The notes: generated by a model from the sequence alone, not told the origin. DNA of 64,000 bases from Dendrolimus kikuchii (GCA_019925095.2 CM034389.1:16250435-16314434); one strand, 5' to 3'. Shown: positions 36,534 to 48,338, counted from the first letter of the stretch. Program-made: numbers and translations.

Positions 36534-36776
36534 CGGGCCTCATCTGGGAAAATGTTATAGTTTTTAGCTGTTCCACGCAGATGTGGTATAATACGCATTT
36601 TAGCACATCTGTGTGATTTGTGATGCGATATTGTTTTTAATTGTTAATGACGTATACATATTGAGAGATAGCATATGTGTATACTGGATAACGGCCTTAT
36701 TATAACGCTTTAAATAAGACACATTTGGTCACAGTCAATATCTTCTATCTATACCATTATTGCAGGTACGGCCTCA
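36534..36776. mobile_element. MITE family 1
   Basis: Ends GGGCCTCATCTGGGAAAATG and ATTGCAGGTACGGCCTC; interior GATGCGATATTG and AATAAGACACATTTGG as in the other copies. Confidence 0.65.
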
Positions 36777-38383
36777 GCTTTCAGCAAGGTTTCCAAATAT
36801 TGCTATTATACCTAATTATAACGGTTTTTTTTAATTTCATTATTAACATAATATTTTAGTAGAATGGATAATATTTTGGTGTATTTTAGATTTTATAGTG
36901 ATAATTATGGAAGTTTTAAAAGAATTATTGTAGTTTTTAACTTTATGAATATGTTGTTTTTAGGCACAAAAATGTTTTTGATAATAAATTTATAAATAGA
37001 AAATCGTCCTCCTAGGCTTTTAAAAGCTTAGTGTATATGTTAGTAATTAAATTTTAAAATCAATTTGCCATATATTATGTCTACGAAGTAGCTTAAGCAA
37101 TGGTGCTTTAGATGCAAGTGAGTTATACAAATCAATACTAGGTCTTATTGTTCTAGGGCATCTTTTAATTCATAACTACACATGATTGGTACTTTCAGTG
37201 AAAATATATAATACATTATAGGGTGCTACAAATAATTACAAGTAATATCCAACAATTTTTAATATTATATAATTAATATCTCGATTATACACATATGGAT
37301 GATTATTTAACTATGTATTAACATTTCAACGTTATGTTATGAGGTTAATAATAAATTACTTGTACAATGTGGTTTCGTGTAATAACGTTATTCCGAAATG
37401 GATTTATTTACACAGAACTTGATGAATTTTCATCGGAATGAAAATATCAAAAACATGATGTCTTTTAATAAAAAGTTGAACTAAACGTGGTTATAATAAC
37501 AACCGCTAAACATCCCACAGATTAATCGTTGTGCAGGATCTCAGATGATTATTAGATCCTTGATTTTATTAAAAGAGTCAAACCACTTGGTTGGAAACTT
37601 TCTCGATTCCCACAAATGCTTATAAAAAATAACTAGTTAATAGTTGTTCTCGCGATTTCAATCGCCCGGAATTGACAATAATCTTTATATTTTGGCTAAT
37701 TTAAACACCATCTTTATAATTCTAGCCTATGAATTATTAAGCTATATATTACGGTAAACTTTCATTAAAATTCATTATGTAGTTTTTGCATGCAAAAGTA
37801 ACAAACATCCTCAAAAACTTTCTCATTTATACATTTACATGATTTTTTCAATAATAAAGTTTTATAATATTCTTTCGACTTAATTATTATTTTCTTTCAG
37901 GATTTTTCTTTGATAAATATTTGTTACTTTATGCGAATCTATTTGAAATGCTATAAATATTAATAAACATCGAGAGGTATATACAAACTTAATAAATACA
38001 ACAAACTTTACATTCCTTTTAAAAACTACGTATAGAATATGTGTTATACTGTATACATGACCCGGTATCACGGTTATAGAATATTAATATCCACAGCAAC
38101 GGAACTTCGTCGTCAATATCAATTTTCGATTAACTAATAAATTTTCTATACACTTCTGAAACTGTTATAAGGGCAAACCCCTAGTATAATAAATAACATT
38201 AAAAGACCCAGTAATTTTAACCTCGTGTAATGTAAATATGTAGAGTTATTCAAATAAGAAACACTGTATTTTAGTCTTTGAAGAATCATATCTTCATCAA
38301 ATAGGCTACTGAAAATGAGGTTAGATATTAAATGTTTCATTTAATTTAAGGCGTAATTTAGTCTATCTACGAGTATGACCTAA
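36777..38383. other. AT-rich intergenic DNA
   Basis: Nothing recognised; precedes the candidate poly(A) signal of the DIP-like gene. Confidence 0.4.
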
Positions 38384-38389
38384 TTTATT
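38384..38389 (-). terminator. candidate polyadenylation signal for the DIP-like gene
   Basis: This is an AATAAA hexamer on the minus strand about 755 nt past the stop codon. An ATTAAA lies slightly further on, at about 38340-38346. No AATAAA is closer in the intervening 3' region. Assignment rests on the hexamer alone. Confidence 0.3.
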
Positions 38390-38954
38390 CTTATGTATGA
38401 AATATTTACTTTAAAATTTCTATATGATGTGGATTTCAAAAATTTAAACAATATTTATGCCATTCAAAACATTATTTTTCAGTCTGACCGAGTTATGCAT
38501 ATCGGAATTACCCAACAGGATGACAATTTGGCAGTTCTTATATTACATATATTTAGATGAGTATAGAACCTGTGTTGAATGGCCAAGGAAATGTAGTAAC
38601 ACGATAATATTATTTTTGTCAACGTGTATTGTTGGTTCAGATTTACATAACTACATCCAAATGTTACATGCTCGTATTAAAAATATACATATATAACTTT
38701 CAAAGAACGAGATTCTTAAAGTAATTAACTATGTCTTTCCATGCAGCTATACTAGCGTCTCGAGTCCATATTCCTTGGAATGTATCTATATGATCTTATG
38801 GGATATAAATTATCCTATAGCCATCCTCATTGTAAAAATACTTACATTGAAATTACAATATTGAATAAAGTTCACATTAACAGATTCATTTGCACGGCAA
38901 TAGAGAAAGAACAACCACACAAAGTCCATAACAATACAATTTTACATTTATATA

Positions 38955-39085
38955 CTAGCGGACCCAGCAGACGTTGTCCTGCAATAAAAAAATAAAATTG
39001 CATCAACATCGATCCAGGGGTTTAGGAGGAGTTCAGTGACATACACACTGACAACATAAGAATTTTATATATAAAGATAGACAAA
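38955..39085 (-). mobile_element. Helitron (Lep1-like) 3'-end remnant in the 3' UTR region of the DIP-like gene
   Basis: On the minus strand the segment ends with CAGGACAACGTCTGCTGGG followed by TCCGCTAGT, the typical 3' end of the non-autonomous Lepidopteran Helitrons also present at 7848, 28973 and 57803. It begins about 60 nt past the DIP stop codon in the same orientation as the gene, so it is probably transcribed as 3' UTR. Confidence 0.6.
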
Positions 39086-39144
39086 AGACATAAATAAGCA
39101 TATAGAATATTTGCAGCATAAAACCTGAAAATCAAGCCCTTGTT

Positions 39145-39530
39145 TTACGTACAATCTAAAATTGTACTTAACACATTTATAAAAATTACAATATGTAATA
39201 TTACAAACGAGGAATTTAGCTTGTAACTATTAGCATCAAAGTTGGTGTCTCCTATTTCAAATTTGTTAATAATTTTGCGAACTTTGTTGCTTAGTTTCTG
39301 CTCATATAAGGATTTGGTAGTTGAATAATGTATAGTTCTATTTCTAGTCCCATTATCGTACGATTTGTAGGCGTTTAGAGGTTTATCAGATATATAAGCA
39401 AAGTCGTCTTCGTCGTCCGAACGATCAGCTGATCCAAACTGATTGTCGGGACCCTCGATGGGTGTTGAAAATCTATATTCTTCTCTTTTATTTGCTGGGC
39501 TTGTATTTTTGATTGTCGGTCCTGGGATTT
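39145..39530 (-). CDS. DIP/lachesin-like IgSF protein: last coding exon, linker and C-terminal hydrophobic tail
   Basis: This is the terminal coding exon of 386 nt, read after a TTCTATGTTCCAG acceptor and ending in TAA at 39147-39145. It completes the Glu codon and continues IPGPTIKNTSP, matching the RLYEIPGP junction of DIP proteins. The remainder is a poorly conserved extracellular linker. It has an acidic patch (SDDEDDF), three potential N-glycosylation sites (NTS, NGT, NRT), a basic stretch (KLSNKVRKIINKF), then LNSS and a roughly 16-residue hydrophobic segment (FVILHIVIFINVLSTIL) ending DCT. A hydrophobic tail with no cytoplasmic basic domain, preceded by small residues, is what a GPI-attachment signal looks like, and DIPs are known to be GPI-anchored. 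The open frame is uninterrupted over 127 codons. The minus-strand orientation and the 906-nt intron link it to 40437-40607. Confidence 0.88.
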
Positions 39531-39628
39531 CTGGAACATAGAAAATTAATTTGACTAATCTGAAAGGAAGAAGGGAAATAAAAGACCAACAAAAATCGTA
39601 ACTCTGAAATGGTCCTAAATCTTAAACC

Positions 39629-39761
39629 GATATTAGACGGTTCATTTCTGTCTTTCAATTTGGATGAATCCACCAAATTAATCTATATAAACACAAACTT
39701 GAAATTTCAGTTCTGTTCTTTTCAAATTGATGCATTCAATTTGGTTGATCCGTCTAATATC
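39629..39761. mobile_element. MITE family 3, compact copy in the last DIP intron
   Basis: This is a 133-bp unit with perfect 12-bp terminal inverted repeats, GATATTAGACGG at 39629-39640 and its complement at 39750-39761. A second, longer copy in the opposite orientation lies at 29598-29803 and shares the core (CAAATTGAA, CAGAACTGAAA, CAAGTTTGTGTTTATATA). No coding capacity. Confidence 0.75.
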
Positions 39762-39904
39762 AGCACTATATATCCAGATTATGATAATGGCTTGCAACTA
39801 TTTTAATTGTTATTATTTAAAACTAATTTTAGACCAAATAAGAGACAAAAAAGTCTTGAAAAGGTTTAGAGTTCTCGAGTATGCCGCCCCAAGATTTCTT
39901 TATT

Positions 39905-40035
39905 TTTTTCTGGCTTCACTGGCCAGGTTTTAGTCTCCACTTGCAGGTCGACAGCACATTAGAATCACCTTTATATAGTATTGAAAATATCTATAGACGA
40001 CGGTAACTCTTTTATATCAGGAGTCAGCTTGTTTT
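39905..40035 (+). mobile_element. A-tailed SINE-like repeat, decayed remnant
   Basis: The segment holds TGGCCAGGTTTTAGTCTCC, CAGCACATTAGAATCACC and ACGACGGTAACTC in the order seen in the 3' half of the better copies (for example 30268-30582). Many substitutions; lies in the last DIP intron. Confidence 0.5.
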
Positions 40036-40436
40036 TGATTCTTTAAAGTAATAGGAGATATACAGAGTTACGTTATCTATTGTGCGATTCCTAGCAGTCT
40101 TCTTCTATTTCAAAGAGGAGGAATTAGAATCAACAATTGTATTATGATTTACCTATACTCAACAGAGTAACTAGCCTTAAATTACCCTATTTATTTAGGT
40201 TTTAACGTGCTATTAAATATACTTTGTGAATAACACAAAAAGAATATCTCAAATTTATAAAATATTCAAAAGATTGAATTTATCATTTGGAAAATGCACT
40301 TGCTATAAAACATACACAGATATATCAGAATTACGTCAATAAAGTATACGAATAGAATTAGAGCTTACTATTACAGCGGTAATAGTAATAACATAGGTAA
40401 TAATAACTATGTATATAATATTTCATCGCAACTCAC

Positions 40437-40607
40437 CATAAAGTCTGATAACACTGTCAACTTCCCCCAGAGAGTTCTTAGCTACACATCTATAGCCACC
40501 GACATCTGAAGATGTTAGTCCTCTTACAGTCAAAGCCATACGACTCTCGAAGGAACTGACTACTGTATTCACCACTTCGTACTTGCTTGATGAAATTACC
40601 ATTTCAT
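40437..40607 (-). CDS. DIP/lachesin-like IgSF protein: exon with second half of Ig3
   Basis: This exon is 171 nt (57 codons), entered in phase 1 after TTCTTTAG and left in phase 1 at GTGAGT (40436-40431). With the split Asn codon it reads NEMVISSSKYEV, a strand-rich stretch, then LTSSDVGGYRCVAKNSLGEV and DSVIRLYG/E. The D-x-G-x-Y-x-C signature gives the second Ig disulphide cysteine, and KNSLGEVDSxIRLYE is the usual end of Ig3 in DIP proteins. Joined to 63277-63396 it makes one complete Ig domain of about 97 residues with Cys, Trp and Cys correctly spaced. The intron that splits the domain lies just after the tryptophan strand. The exon ends one base into the glutamate codon completed by the last exon. 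All three exon joins preserve frame, so this looks like a live gene. Confidence 0.93.
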
Positions 40608-41039
40608 CTAAAGAAGACGAAAAAAACATCAATAACTTTCAGTATGTATAAAACGGTGCTTATCAAACTCGTGTTTCTTAAATTTTTATTCCTAATGGTT
40701 TGTGCAACCTTTGGGATGTTAATATCTATTAGTTACACCAATCTAGTTATGCGCTGCGATTTCATATTCGTTAAATTTCTACGGTCCTTCAGGTACCTTT
40801 TGGATTCCTTCTAAAAACCCTGTCTTTAACGCTTAGAATTCCACGGACAAAACTAATATCATATAATATGTATATACCCTCAATGAATGGGCTATTTTGA
40901 AGCAAATTTTTTTTTTTATAATTATTAAAATTAGTGCTTTCATACATAAGTACAACTTATTTAAAGTTTGTTTTTCTAAGTATAAATGTGTATTTGTAAA
41001 CGTATTTATAGTGATAAAGTAAAAAGATAAGGTCCCATC

Positions 41040-41260
41040 TGTCCCTAACAAAAGTCCTTTGTGGGAGAAACGATATTTTCAGGGAGCGCCAAATCGACGA
41101 CATTTCCTGGTAGACCCCTTTAGCTGTAGCCCAAACAATCCTTACACAGCGGTATGTCGTTCGCCTCCTTGGAGCCATAGTAAGCCTCGAGTGACTGTTG
41201 TCCACAAATGATAAAGCGACTAGCTTTCTTCCGTCGGGGCACTGCACCTCCCCATATTGT
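41040..41260. other. unassigned GC-richer block in the DIP intron
   Basis: A minus-strand frame of 96 codons overlaps it (40957-41247), with no Ig or other motif. Not a credible exon on present evidence. Confidence 0.15.
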
Positions 41261-41399
41261 AACCCTTTTCATGCCATTGACACCGTGAATATAAGGAATA
41301 GCGTTATAACATTTGATTTTAAAGCAACTATAAATAAACTTGTTTCAAAATATTTTAACTTGAAAGCGCATTAATTTAAGTCACACAGTTCATTCGCTA

Positions 41400-41880
41400 T
41401 CAACTTTACAAGGAAACGATAACACCGGTAACGCCTTTCCTAATCTTCATTTCGATCGGAACTTTGGTTTGCTTACTCTCCGCTATACTTCGACTTTACG
41501 ATGTGCGGCAAAGATGGCCTTCGAACAAAATTACTCGACAAACCCGAAACTCCCTCCCTCCCACCCGTTTCATTATAACAAGAAATTTCATCTCAATTAA
41601 TGTCTAAAATAACACTGTAACACTCTTAATTACGCTCGAGTGAGGCCTGCTTAATTAATACTTACATGTCAGCCGCCCTAACATAGATTGATGACAAACG
41701 AAAATGACGATCCAGTACTGTTCGCCCTTTCGGGTTGGTATTTGCAATGGGCTTGGCGGAAAGCGCGAGTCACTCGGCACAAGTTTTCAGGACAACAATG
41801 GCTCGCCACCAGCACTGTGACGGCCGACAATACCCACCACGGATCATAACGCTAACTTTAAACAAGTCGTGACCTTAATG
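41400..41880. promoter_or_regulatory. candidate conserved noncoding or regulatory block in the DIP intron
   Basis: About 480 bp of higher-complexity, GC-richer sequence lie 0.8 kb upstream of the second Ig3 exon. There is no open frame, repeat partner or TIR. It contains homeodomain-type TTAATTA cores (CTTAATTAATAC, near 41650) and GATCGGAAC. Regulatory role is inference only. Confidence 0.2.
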
Positions 41881-42540
41881 CGTTTTACTTATTATCGACT
41901 AATAACTAACAGCGCCCGGCAGACTTTGTCTTACCAGTGTACATTTAACATATTTCCTTCTATATTTAAATATAGAATGGATGACAATATATATCAAGGA
42001 AAAAGGATGCTAGAAATTTCCAATCATACAATGACAAACAGAACTGTGAAGAACTTATTCATAACTAAATAGCGCTACGGGTTATTCTTCTTTCACATTT
42101 AAAGGTATTATTTTGTTTTTTAATTACAAAATATCAAAAATTGAAATAAAAATGACTTGCACCACTATGTAGTCATATAAGATTTAAAAGTTTATCAGAG
42201 TTCCAAAACGAATTAAAGAAAATAAAATTCCTAATTTTATTAAATTTCACGGCCATACGTAGAATTGTAGTTAAAGTTATTGCACTGCAGCGCCATTTGT
42301 TGGCGAAAGGGAACTAAATGGACATAATAAAAACCTTCTCTGTGAAAGTAAAATAATTAAGATGTGCTTACATTTATAGAAATCAATAAAACATATTAGA
42401 CCTCGAATAATTTCTCGCTGTTTCTTAAAAGATGGCGTTAACACTACTCCGTGCCTGCAATGTCGAATTGTAACGGATCTGCAGGGAAGTACTGTACGTA
42501 ACCTTGAATTTTAGTGTATGGACTAGTCTATAGTGTAAAC

Positions 42541-42602
42541 CAGGGATTTCCAAAGTAGTCGATATCGACCCCGTGGGGTCGAAATCGACCACTGAATCCC
42601 TG
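42541..42602. mobile_element. 62-bp hAT-like micro-MITE
   Basis: CAGGGATT and AATCCCTG form 8-bp terminal inverted repeats. The interior is nearly palindromic (TCGATATCGACCCC then GGGGTCGAAATCGA). It is flanked by GTGTAAAC (42533-42540) and GTGTAAAG (42603-42610), an 8-bp target duplication with one mismatch. CAG-type ends and 8-bp duplications characterise the hAT superfamily. Confidence 0.7.
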
Positions 42603-42624
42603 GTGTAAAGAACGGTTTTATTTA

Positions 42625-43770
42625 TTGGTTTTAAATTTTTCTAGTTATGAGCCAAATTTATTATTAAATGTATTTGCGGGGAATTGTAGTGCACTATTTT
42701 TTTTTAAATCTGCATCTGAAGCACACAAAATTCTTCTTGAGACTTACGTCACCGTACTGACAGTCGGATACGATATTCAAAGACTGGCTTCGACGCTTCA
42801 TAAATAATGATTTTAAACTTGAGAATTGACGTTTTGACGCACCAAAAAAGTTAGAAGCCAAAAAATTAGAAGAATTCTTTGATCAAGACCCATTTCAGAC
42901 GATAGCAGAACTTGGAAAACAATACAAGTAGTCTACAGGTTCAAAACGTTTTAAAGCGTTAGAAATGATCCAGAAGTAAGGACATTGGGTGCCGTATAAG
43001 TTAGAGTAGAGACTCGTCGAACGACGTTTTCTCACGTATGAACTAGGTACTGCTTCAAAGACAGAATAGAAAAGGTTAGTTAGTCAGGTTAGATAAAAAG
43101 GTGTTTGCACCGTATCGTGACTGACGATGAAAAGTGGATAGATTACGATAATCCAAAGCGTAAAAATCATGGGTAAGCCCAGCCATGCATCAATATTATC
43201 CAGAAAACCAGATATCCATGGCTCACAAGCTTCTTCTCTGCATCTGGTGGGACCAGCAGGGTGTAAATTATTACGAGCTGCTCAAAGCGAATGAGACTAT
43301 CACGGGAAATCACTATCGAATTCAACATCGCTTTCAACTTCATTGATGCTTTTGAGTAGAGTAGAGCTCTAATAGAAAAACGTCCGCTATACGAGCAGTC
43401 ACGTGAACCAAGTGATTTTGTTATACGTCAACGCTCAGCCCCGTTCCATGTTGCATTGTTGCAAAACCGGTGAAAACGTACTTGGAAACTCTTAAATGGG
43501 AAGTTAACACACCCGCCATATTCACCGGATATAGATTTTTCGGATTAACATGTATTCTGTTCGATGGCATCTGGTCTGCCTGATTAGCGCTTCCATTCTT
43601 ACAAAGATACTAAAAAATAGAAAGATACTTGGATAGCCTCAAAATACATATTATTCCCCAACGCGAAATTCATATACTGCCAGTAAGGCGGAAGAAAGTG
43701 GTCTCTAGTGATGGGCAATACATTGAGTGTAATCTTTTTGTACATTATATTTTAAATAAAGCTTTTATTT
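42625..43770 (+). pseudogene. mariner transposase relic
   Basis: Across three frames the plus strand retains mariner transposase segments in order. They are an N-terminal helix-turn-helix piece (KSASEAHKILLETY, near 42700), APKKLEAKKLEEFFDQDPF (near 42840), a KRFKALEMIQK-GHWVPY-L block (near 42950), KPSHASILSRKPDIHG (near 43170) and the C-terminal end SSDGQYIE (near 43710). Stops and frameshifts interrupt it throughout, and the catalytic aspartate context (HDNARPH in intact members) is unrecognisable. TIRs were not found. Old, dead copy of the Tc1/mariner superfamily. Confidence 0.8.
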
Positions 43771-43816
43771 AAAAAAACAGCGAGAACTTATTCAAGGGTA
43801 TTTAACAATAAACACA

Positions 43817-43818
<2 letters not shown>

Positions 43819-43884
<66 letters not shown>
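43819..43884. repeat. (TA)n microsatellite
   Basis: About 66 bp of TA repeats with one CA interruption. Confidence 0.95.
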
Positions 43885-43888
<4 letters not shown>

Positions 43889-44754
43889 TACAGTTATATG
43901 ATCAAGAGGTTAGTGCCTACGTCGGATAGCGGGTCAGTATGAAATTCGAGCAAGTAAATGTAGCCAGCATTCTTGGCAACTTACCTACGGAGAGGTGATC
44001 TAGGTTCAGTATTGTTCTTATAGTCCTAAGGGACTATAGATAAAGAAAAAACTAATGTTAGTAAATTAGGTTTTCTTAAGATTAAGTTTTATTTATTGTA
44101 TAAGTTTATAATATGCTAAAGGCGATAAAGCTATAACTTTTAATAATTTTATTAAAATCCGACATATAAAAGTCACAGGTAATTTTAAATTTTACTATGA
44201 AAGGGTTAATCAGGATTGAATTTAACTACCTGTTTATAACCAAAATAAACTTAAATAGCTCACTGCGACACGGATAAGGCCATAAAGATGTTTATTAGGC
44301 TTACATGCCCAAGTACAGTGTACTTTACACGTAAAATATACTGTATTCTATTAATTTACTGTTGTTTCAAAGAGATAAGATATAAGTAGGTAGTCATGTT
44401 GATTTTAGTTTACTGAAGACAATACTGCATACAAGATAACTGCTCGCCTGATAAAAGTTAGTAACCGTCATGTAAAGATACTTGTAATACAAGAAGATTT
44501 ACTAACGTGCGCTAGAGTTCGTAGTAAGTATCAATTAAGAAACTTATATAATAGAGTTTAAAAAAAAGTCAAAGAACACTATCTATCTTAAATTATCCTT
44601 ATATATCTATATTTTACATTATATATGTATGTATGTATATTAAGAGTATCTTGTATATAATTTATTTATTTGTGTTAATCTGTTTATATTTATATCTTAT
44701 ATCGTTAAATATCTTTTGTGTACACAACCCTGCCTTTTGCATCTCCCCTTCTCG

Positions 44755-44882
44755 CTAGATTCATAGATTTGCTGGAAGAAAACTATCTTAGGGTTAAAAT
44801 CGCCTTTGTACATCAACACTATGCTATAATTTTGTGTGTAACTTTTTGTATATAATCAAGAATAAAGAAATAATAAAGAGTT
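44755..44882 (+). mobile_element. non-LTR retrotransposon 3' end (GGAAGAGATCGC type), diverged
   Basis: GCTGGAAGAAAACTATCTTA, AAATCGCCTTTGTACATC and AATAAAGAAATAATAAAG align with the copies near 61318-61626. Sense is the plus strand. Confidence 0.5.
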
Positions 44883-45892
44883 GTAGGAAAAAAAAAGTCA
44901 GTCAAGTCAAAAGTCAGCTGAGAGGAAGCTTATTGAAATCCCTACACTGCGTAAGAGAAATCTTCCTGTTAACCTTTGCATACACGAACGTAGCAGCTCA
45001 AGGTATTGAGGAGAAAGAGCTCAGACGATGACGAGAGATACAGTGACAGAAAGAAAACCAAGAACAAGTTTACATAACGCTTTCCATTGGTGACATCCTA
45101 AAATATCTGGCAGAAAAAAAAATATATATATATATATTTATTTATTTATAGGAGAAGTTATGAATATATATTTGAAGTAATAACTCGTATAATAATGACA
45201 TAATTTATTAGATTATATGAAACTATGTAAGTAATTGTATACGATTTATCAATCGCAATTTTGACAGTTGCGAAAACAAGTAGTTGTATTGTTACTAAAA
45301 AACTTGTTTCCGGGAACATTCGCTATTTAAAGATGTCGGGTGGTGGGTGGTGGTTTTAGCTCAAAAATGTAAAAACTGCTGGTGTTTGCTGGAGTCGGGT
45401 TATTCGACTGTGTTTTGTGTACCTACATGTAAAGATTAAAGTGTAGTATACAGTTGATGACTGGAATTGTGTTTAGGGTGAGGAAAGTGAAATAAAGTGT
45501 TGAAATCGTGCATTGCATTTTCTGAAGTGCGGTGTCCTACACATTATACATCAAAAAGTAACAAATTAAGTTTTGGTGATACTCTGTGTGATAATTAGTA
45601 AAACACTTACTTAATCATTTTAAGAACTTTTTATTATTTGACAGTGACATGTAAAACAGGTAATTAATAGTACAGATAAATGGACCAAAGCATACGTCAC
45701 ACTCTGTGTTTATTATTCGGTATTAAAATTTTCAGTTGTATTGTGCGCACCACGTAACAGTGCATGAGCTGATAAAGCTTTTGTAGTTTGTATATGACAC
45801 GGTTCGACATTTTATTACCTCTATGGTTTTGATGTTAATACAAGCACCATGAAATCTAACTCTATTGTTTATAAACCTGAGACTCACGTAAA

Positions 45893-46045
45893 GGTAGATT
45901 AAATTAGATAAAACTTTATTGCTTACCAAAATAACAGAAATAAAACTTGAGTTACAATATTCTTCACGACAATAGGCGGCCTTGTCGCTTAGACTTTAGA
46001 GCAATCTCTTCCAGGTAACCTAACTTATAGGATATTCTTAGCTAA
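45893..46045 (-). mobile_element. non-LTR retrotransposon 3' end (GGAAGAGATCGC type)
   Basis: The minus strand reads TACCTGGAAGAGATTGCTCT, GCGACAAGGCCGCC, then AATAAAGTTTTATCTAAT. It lies 150 bp from the tail of the larger LINE, same orientation. Confidence 0.65.
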
Positions 46046-46162
46046 TCTAGTGATGTAGGTGGTGCATAAATTCGGATTACATAACTAAATACGTATTATG
46101 AAATATATTTTAATCAATAGGTAAATAGTAAATTAATAATATTATATAAGTACAAAATAAAG

Positions 46163-46193
46163 TTTTACGCTGATATACCGTGTCAGCGTAAAA
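46163..46193. repeat. 11-bp-stem hairpin abutting the LINE tail
   Basis: TTTTACGCTGA, 9-nt loop, TCAGCGTAAAA; perfect arms, ending 5 bp before the GATAA tail. Confidence 0.8.
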
Positions 46194-46198
46194 TTAAT

Positions 46199-46219
46199 GA
46201 TAAGATAAGATAAGATAAG
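46199..46219. repeat. (GATAA)n LINE 3' tail
   Basis: Four GATAA units plus G on the plus strand (TTATC on the element's sense strand). Marks the 3' terminus of the LINE. Confidence 0.8.
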
Positions 46220-46367
46220 TTGAATTAAATCTACGTATGTATGTTCACGTGTCAATTCCTTAACCCCCAAACTAGGTTTGCACCTGTGTCTTGGGAGTTA
46301 GTTGTGGGTTCTCATGGGTGTATTTTACAATATTACTAAGTTAATTTATGACCAGATTAATATACAA

Positions 46368-48338
46368 TTAGGCTCCAATTTTATTAAGCAGATATTCGGT
46401 TTCACAATACGTTAATTTTTGTAAGTACTCAGCAAGTTTCTTTTTAATTTTGAATGAAGTCAGGGAGTAAATAGATAATTTGTTATTTATTTTGTTATAT
46501 AAAAGTGAACTTAGTGAGACATAATGTCGGCTGGCAAAGGTAGTACGTCTAGCAGGTATATCACATACTGAGTGACCTTGGCGCTTCAGAAAAACATTTG
46601 AGTCTAGGGGGAGGCCTGAGTGGCATCGCAGAACCACACGAAGTATGTATAATTGCCGCACTGTTAATACATTGGAGTCAACATAGAGTTGGGTAGTAGG
46701 ATAGTCCATTCGTTTAAACTGCATTACTTTCAGTACTGCTCTCTGGGCCCGTTCTAACTGTATAAGAGTAGTTTTGCAAGCACCACCCCAGACAGGAATG
46801 CAGTAAGTAATTATAGATTCTGCTAGACTACAATATGCAAGAAATATAGTTTCCCTATCAGCAGAGTGTCGTAGAGATTTAAAAAGGTGAATTAAACGTC
46901 TCACTCGACCACACATGATTTCAATTTGTGGTCTCCAATTCAGCTTATCGTCAATGTGTACTCCAAGGTACTTCGTGTTAGACAGAAATGTTAATTTTTG
47001 ACAATTACAACACGTTAAGAGGTTTGCACATGAATGAGCTTTAATTGGGTGATGGTAATTAGCTGTAATATGCGAATTTGGAAGAGTAAATCGAATGACG
47101 CTTGTCTTTTCTATATTAAGTGTTAGCAGATTCCTTGACAACCATTCCATGACAGTGCGAAGTGCAGATTCGGAATTTTCTCTAGCACGTTCCCAGTCTT
47201 TGTCATAAATTAGAAGTGCAGTATCATCTGCATATGTAAAAATGTTACAATTTTTAAGCTGGAGTTTACATAAATCATTAATATATATCAAAAAAAGGGT
47301 AGGACCTAAAATACTACCTTGGGGAACGCCAAATTCGACTACTTCCTCTGAACTAACAAGATTATTAATTTTAACACGTTGTGTGCGATCAGAAAGGTAA
47401 TCTTCGAAGATTTTGAGCACGATCCCCCGAACACCAATGTTTTCTAGCTTATTTAGTAGAATTGGAATGGAGACAGTATCAAATGCTTTGGAGAGATCAA
47501 GGAAGACTCCGTAACATTTCAATTGATTATCTAATTTACTTACTAACGTGTTAGTGAAAGAGATTACGGCGTCTTCAGTTGATTTCCCTCTTACAAATCC
47601 AAATTGGTTATCGGCAATGATGTTATTACTAGTCAGAAAATTACAAAGGGAATTATTAAGAATCCGTTCGAGTATTTTTGATAAAGAACTAAGCACGGAG
47701 ATTGGTCTGTAGTTCGTGACACTGCCTCTATCCCCACTTTTGTAAATCGGGCTTACAACGGCTTTTTTAAAAGCTTTAGGGAAAATACCTGAGTTAATAG
47801 CCAGGTTACATATATGAGTGATTAAAGGAACTAGAGTGTAACTGCATATTTTCAAAACTTTGGTAGGAATATTGTCCCATCCTGTTGCACTGTCGCTATT
47901 TAAACGGATAATTAATTTTTCAACATCACTATTATCAACGGGCAGGATAACAAGGGAGTCACGAGGTGAAGCGTGCAAGGATTCTGCAGTTGAAATTATA
48001 TTAGTGCCAGAGGAAGTAATTTTACGAGCTAATTCCTTGCCAATATTAACGAAAAATTTATTTACAGTATCTAAGGATGTGGACAAGTCACTACTGAGTT
48101 CAAGTAATTCTTTGGGTTGGCGGGTCGGGGAATCTGTGTTAGTTATAGACTTAATTACTTTCCAGGTAGCTTTAGGGTTATTTTTAGCTTTTTCTAGTTC
48201 AGCCTTTTCATACGCTATCTTTTGTTTTCTAATCAGAGCATTACAAAAATTACGGTATCTGGAATAAGTTAATTTTAATATGGCATTATCAGGGTCTTTT
48301 CTGAGTTTTTTTGTGCATATTATCGCGATTTCGGACAC
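46368..48338 (-). pseudogene. LINE ORF2 3' part: reverse transcriptase, frameshifted from the endonuclease
   Basis: A 656-codon frame holding all RT blocks: SATGWDNIPTKVLK (149-163), YKSGDRGSVTNYRPISVLS (199-217), NQFGFVRGKSTEDAV (244-258), FLDLSKAFDTV with Asp281 (279-289), GVPQGSILGP (337-346) and FTYADDTALL with Asp371/Asp372. The thumb-like region KYLGVHIDDKLNW and a Cys-bearing C-terminal tail follow. RT catalytic residues are intact. It is out of frame with the endonuclease because an A7 run (plus-strand T run 48306-48312) carries one extra base relative to the expected frame. The listed start is therefore only the first in-frame Met after the lesion, not a true start. Confidence 0.87.

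Larger units (their letters stand above)
39531..40436 (-). other. 906-nt last intron of the DIP-like gene
   Basis: The intron has a GTGAGT donor and a TTCTATGTTCCAG acceptor, both phase 1. It contains a 133-bp MITE (39629-39761) and a decayed SINE-like remnant (39905-40035). Confidence 0.85.

Noticed and set aside
40957..41247. Extra DIP exon upstream of 40437-40607
   Set aside because: No Ig motif, and the phase of 63277-63396 to 40437-40607 is already continuous.
47860..48267. 135-codon plus-strand frame
   Set aside because: Antisense shadow of the LINE reverse transcriptase.
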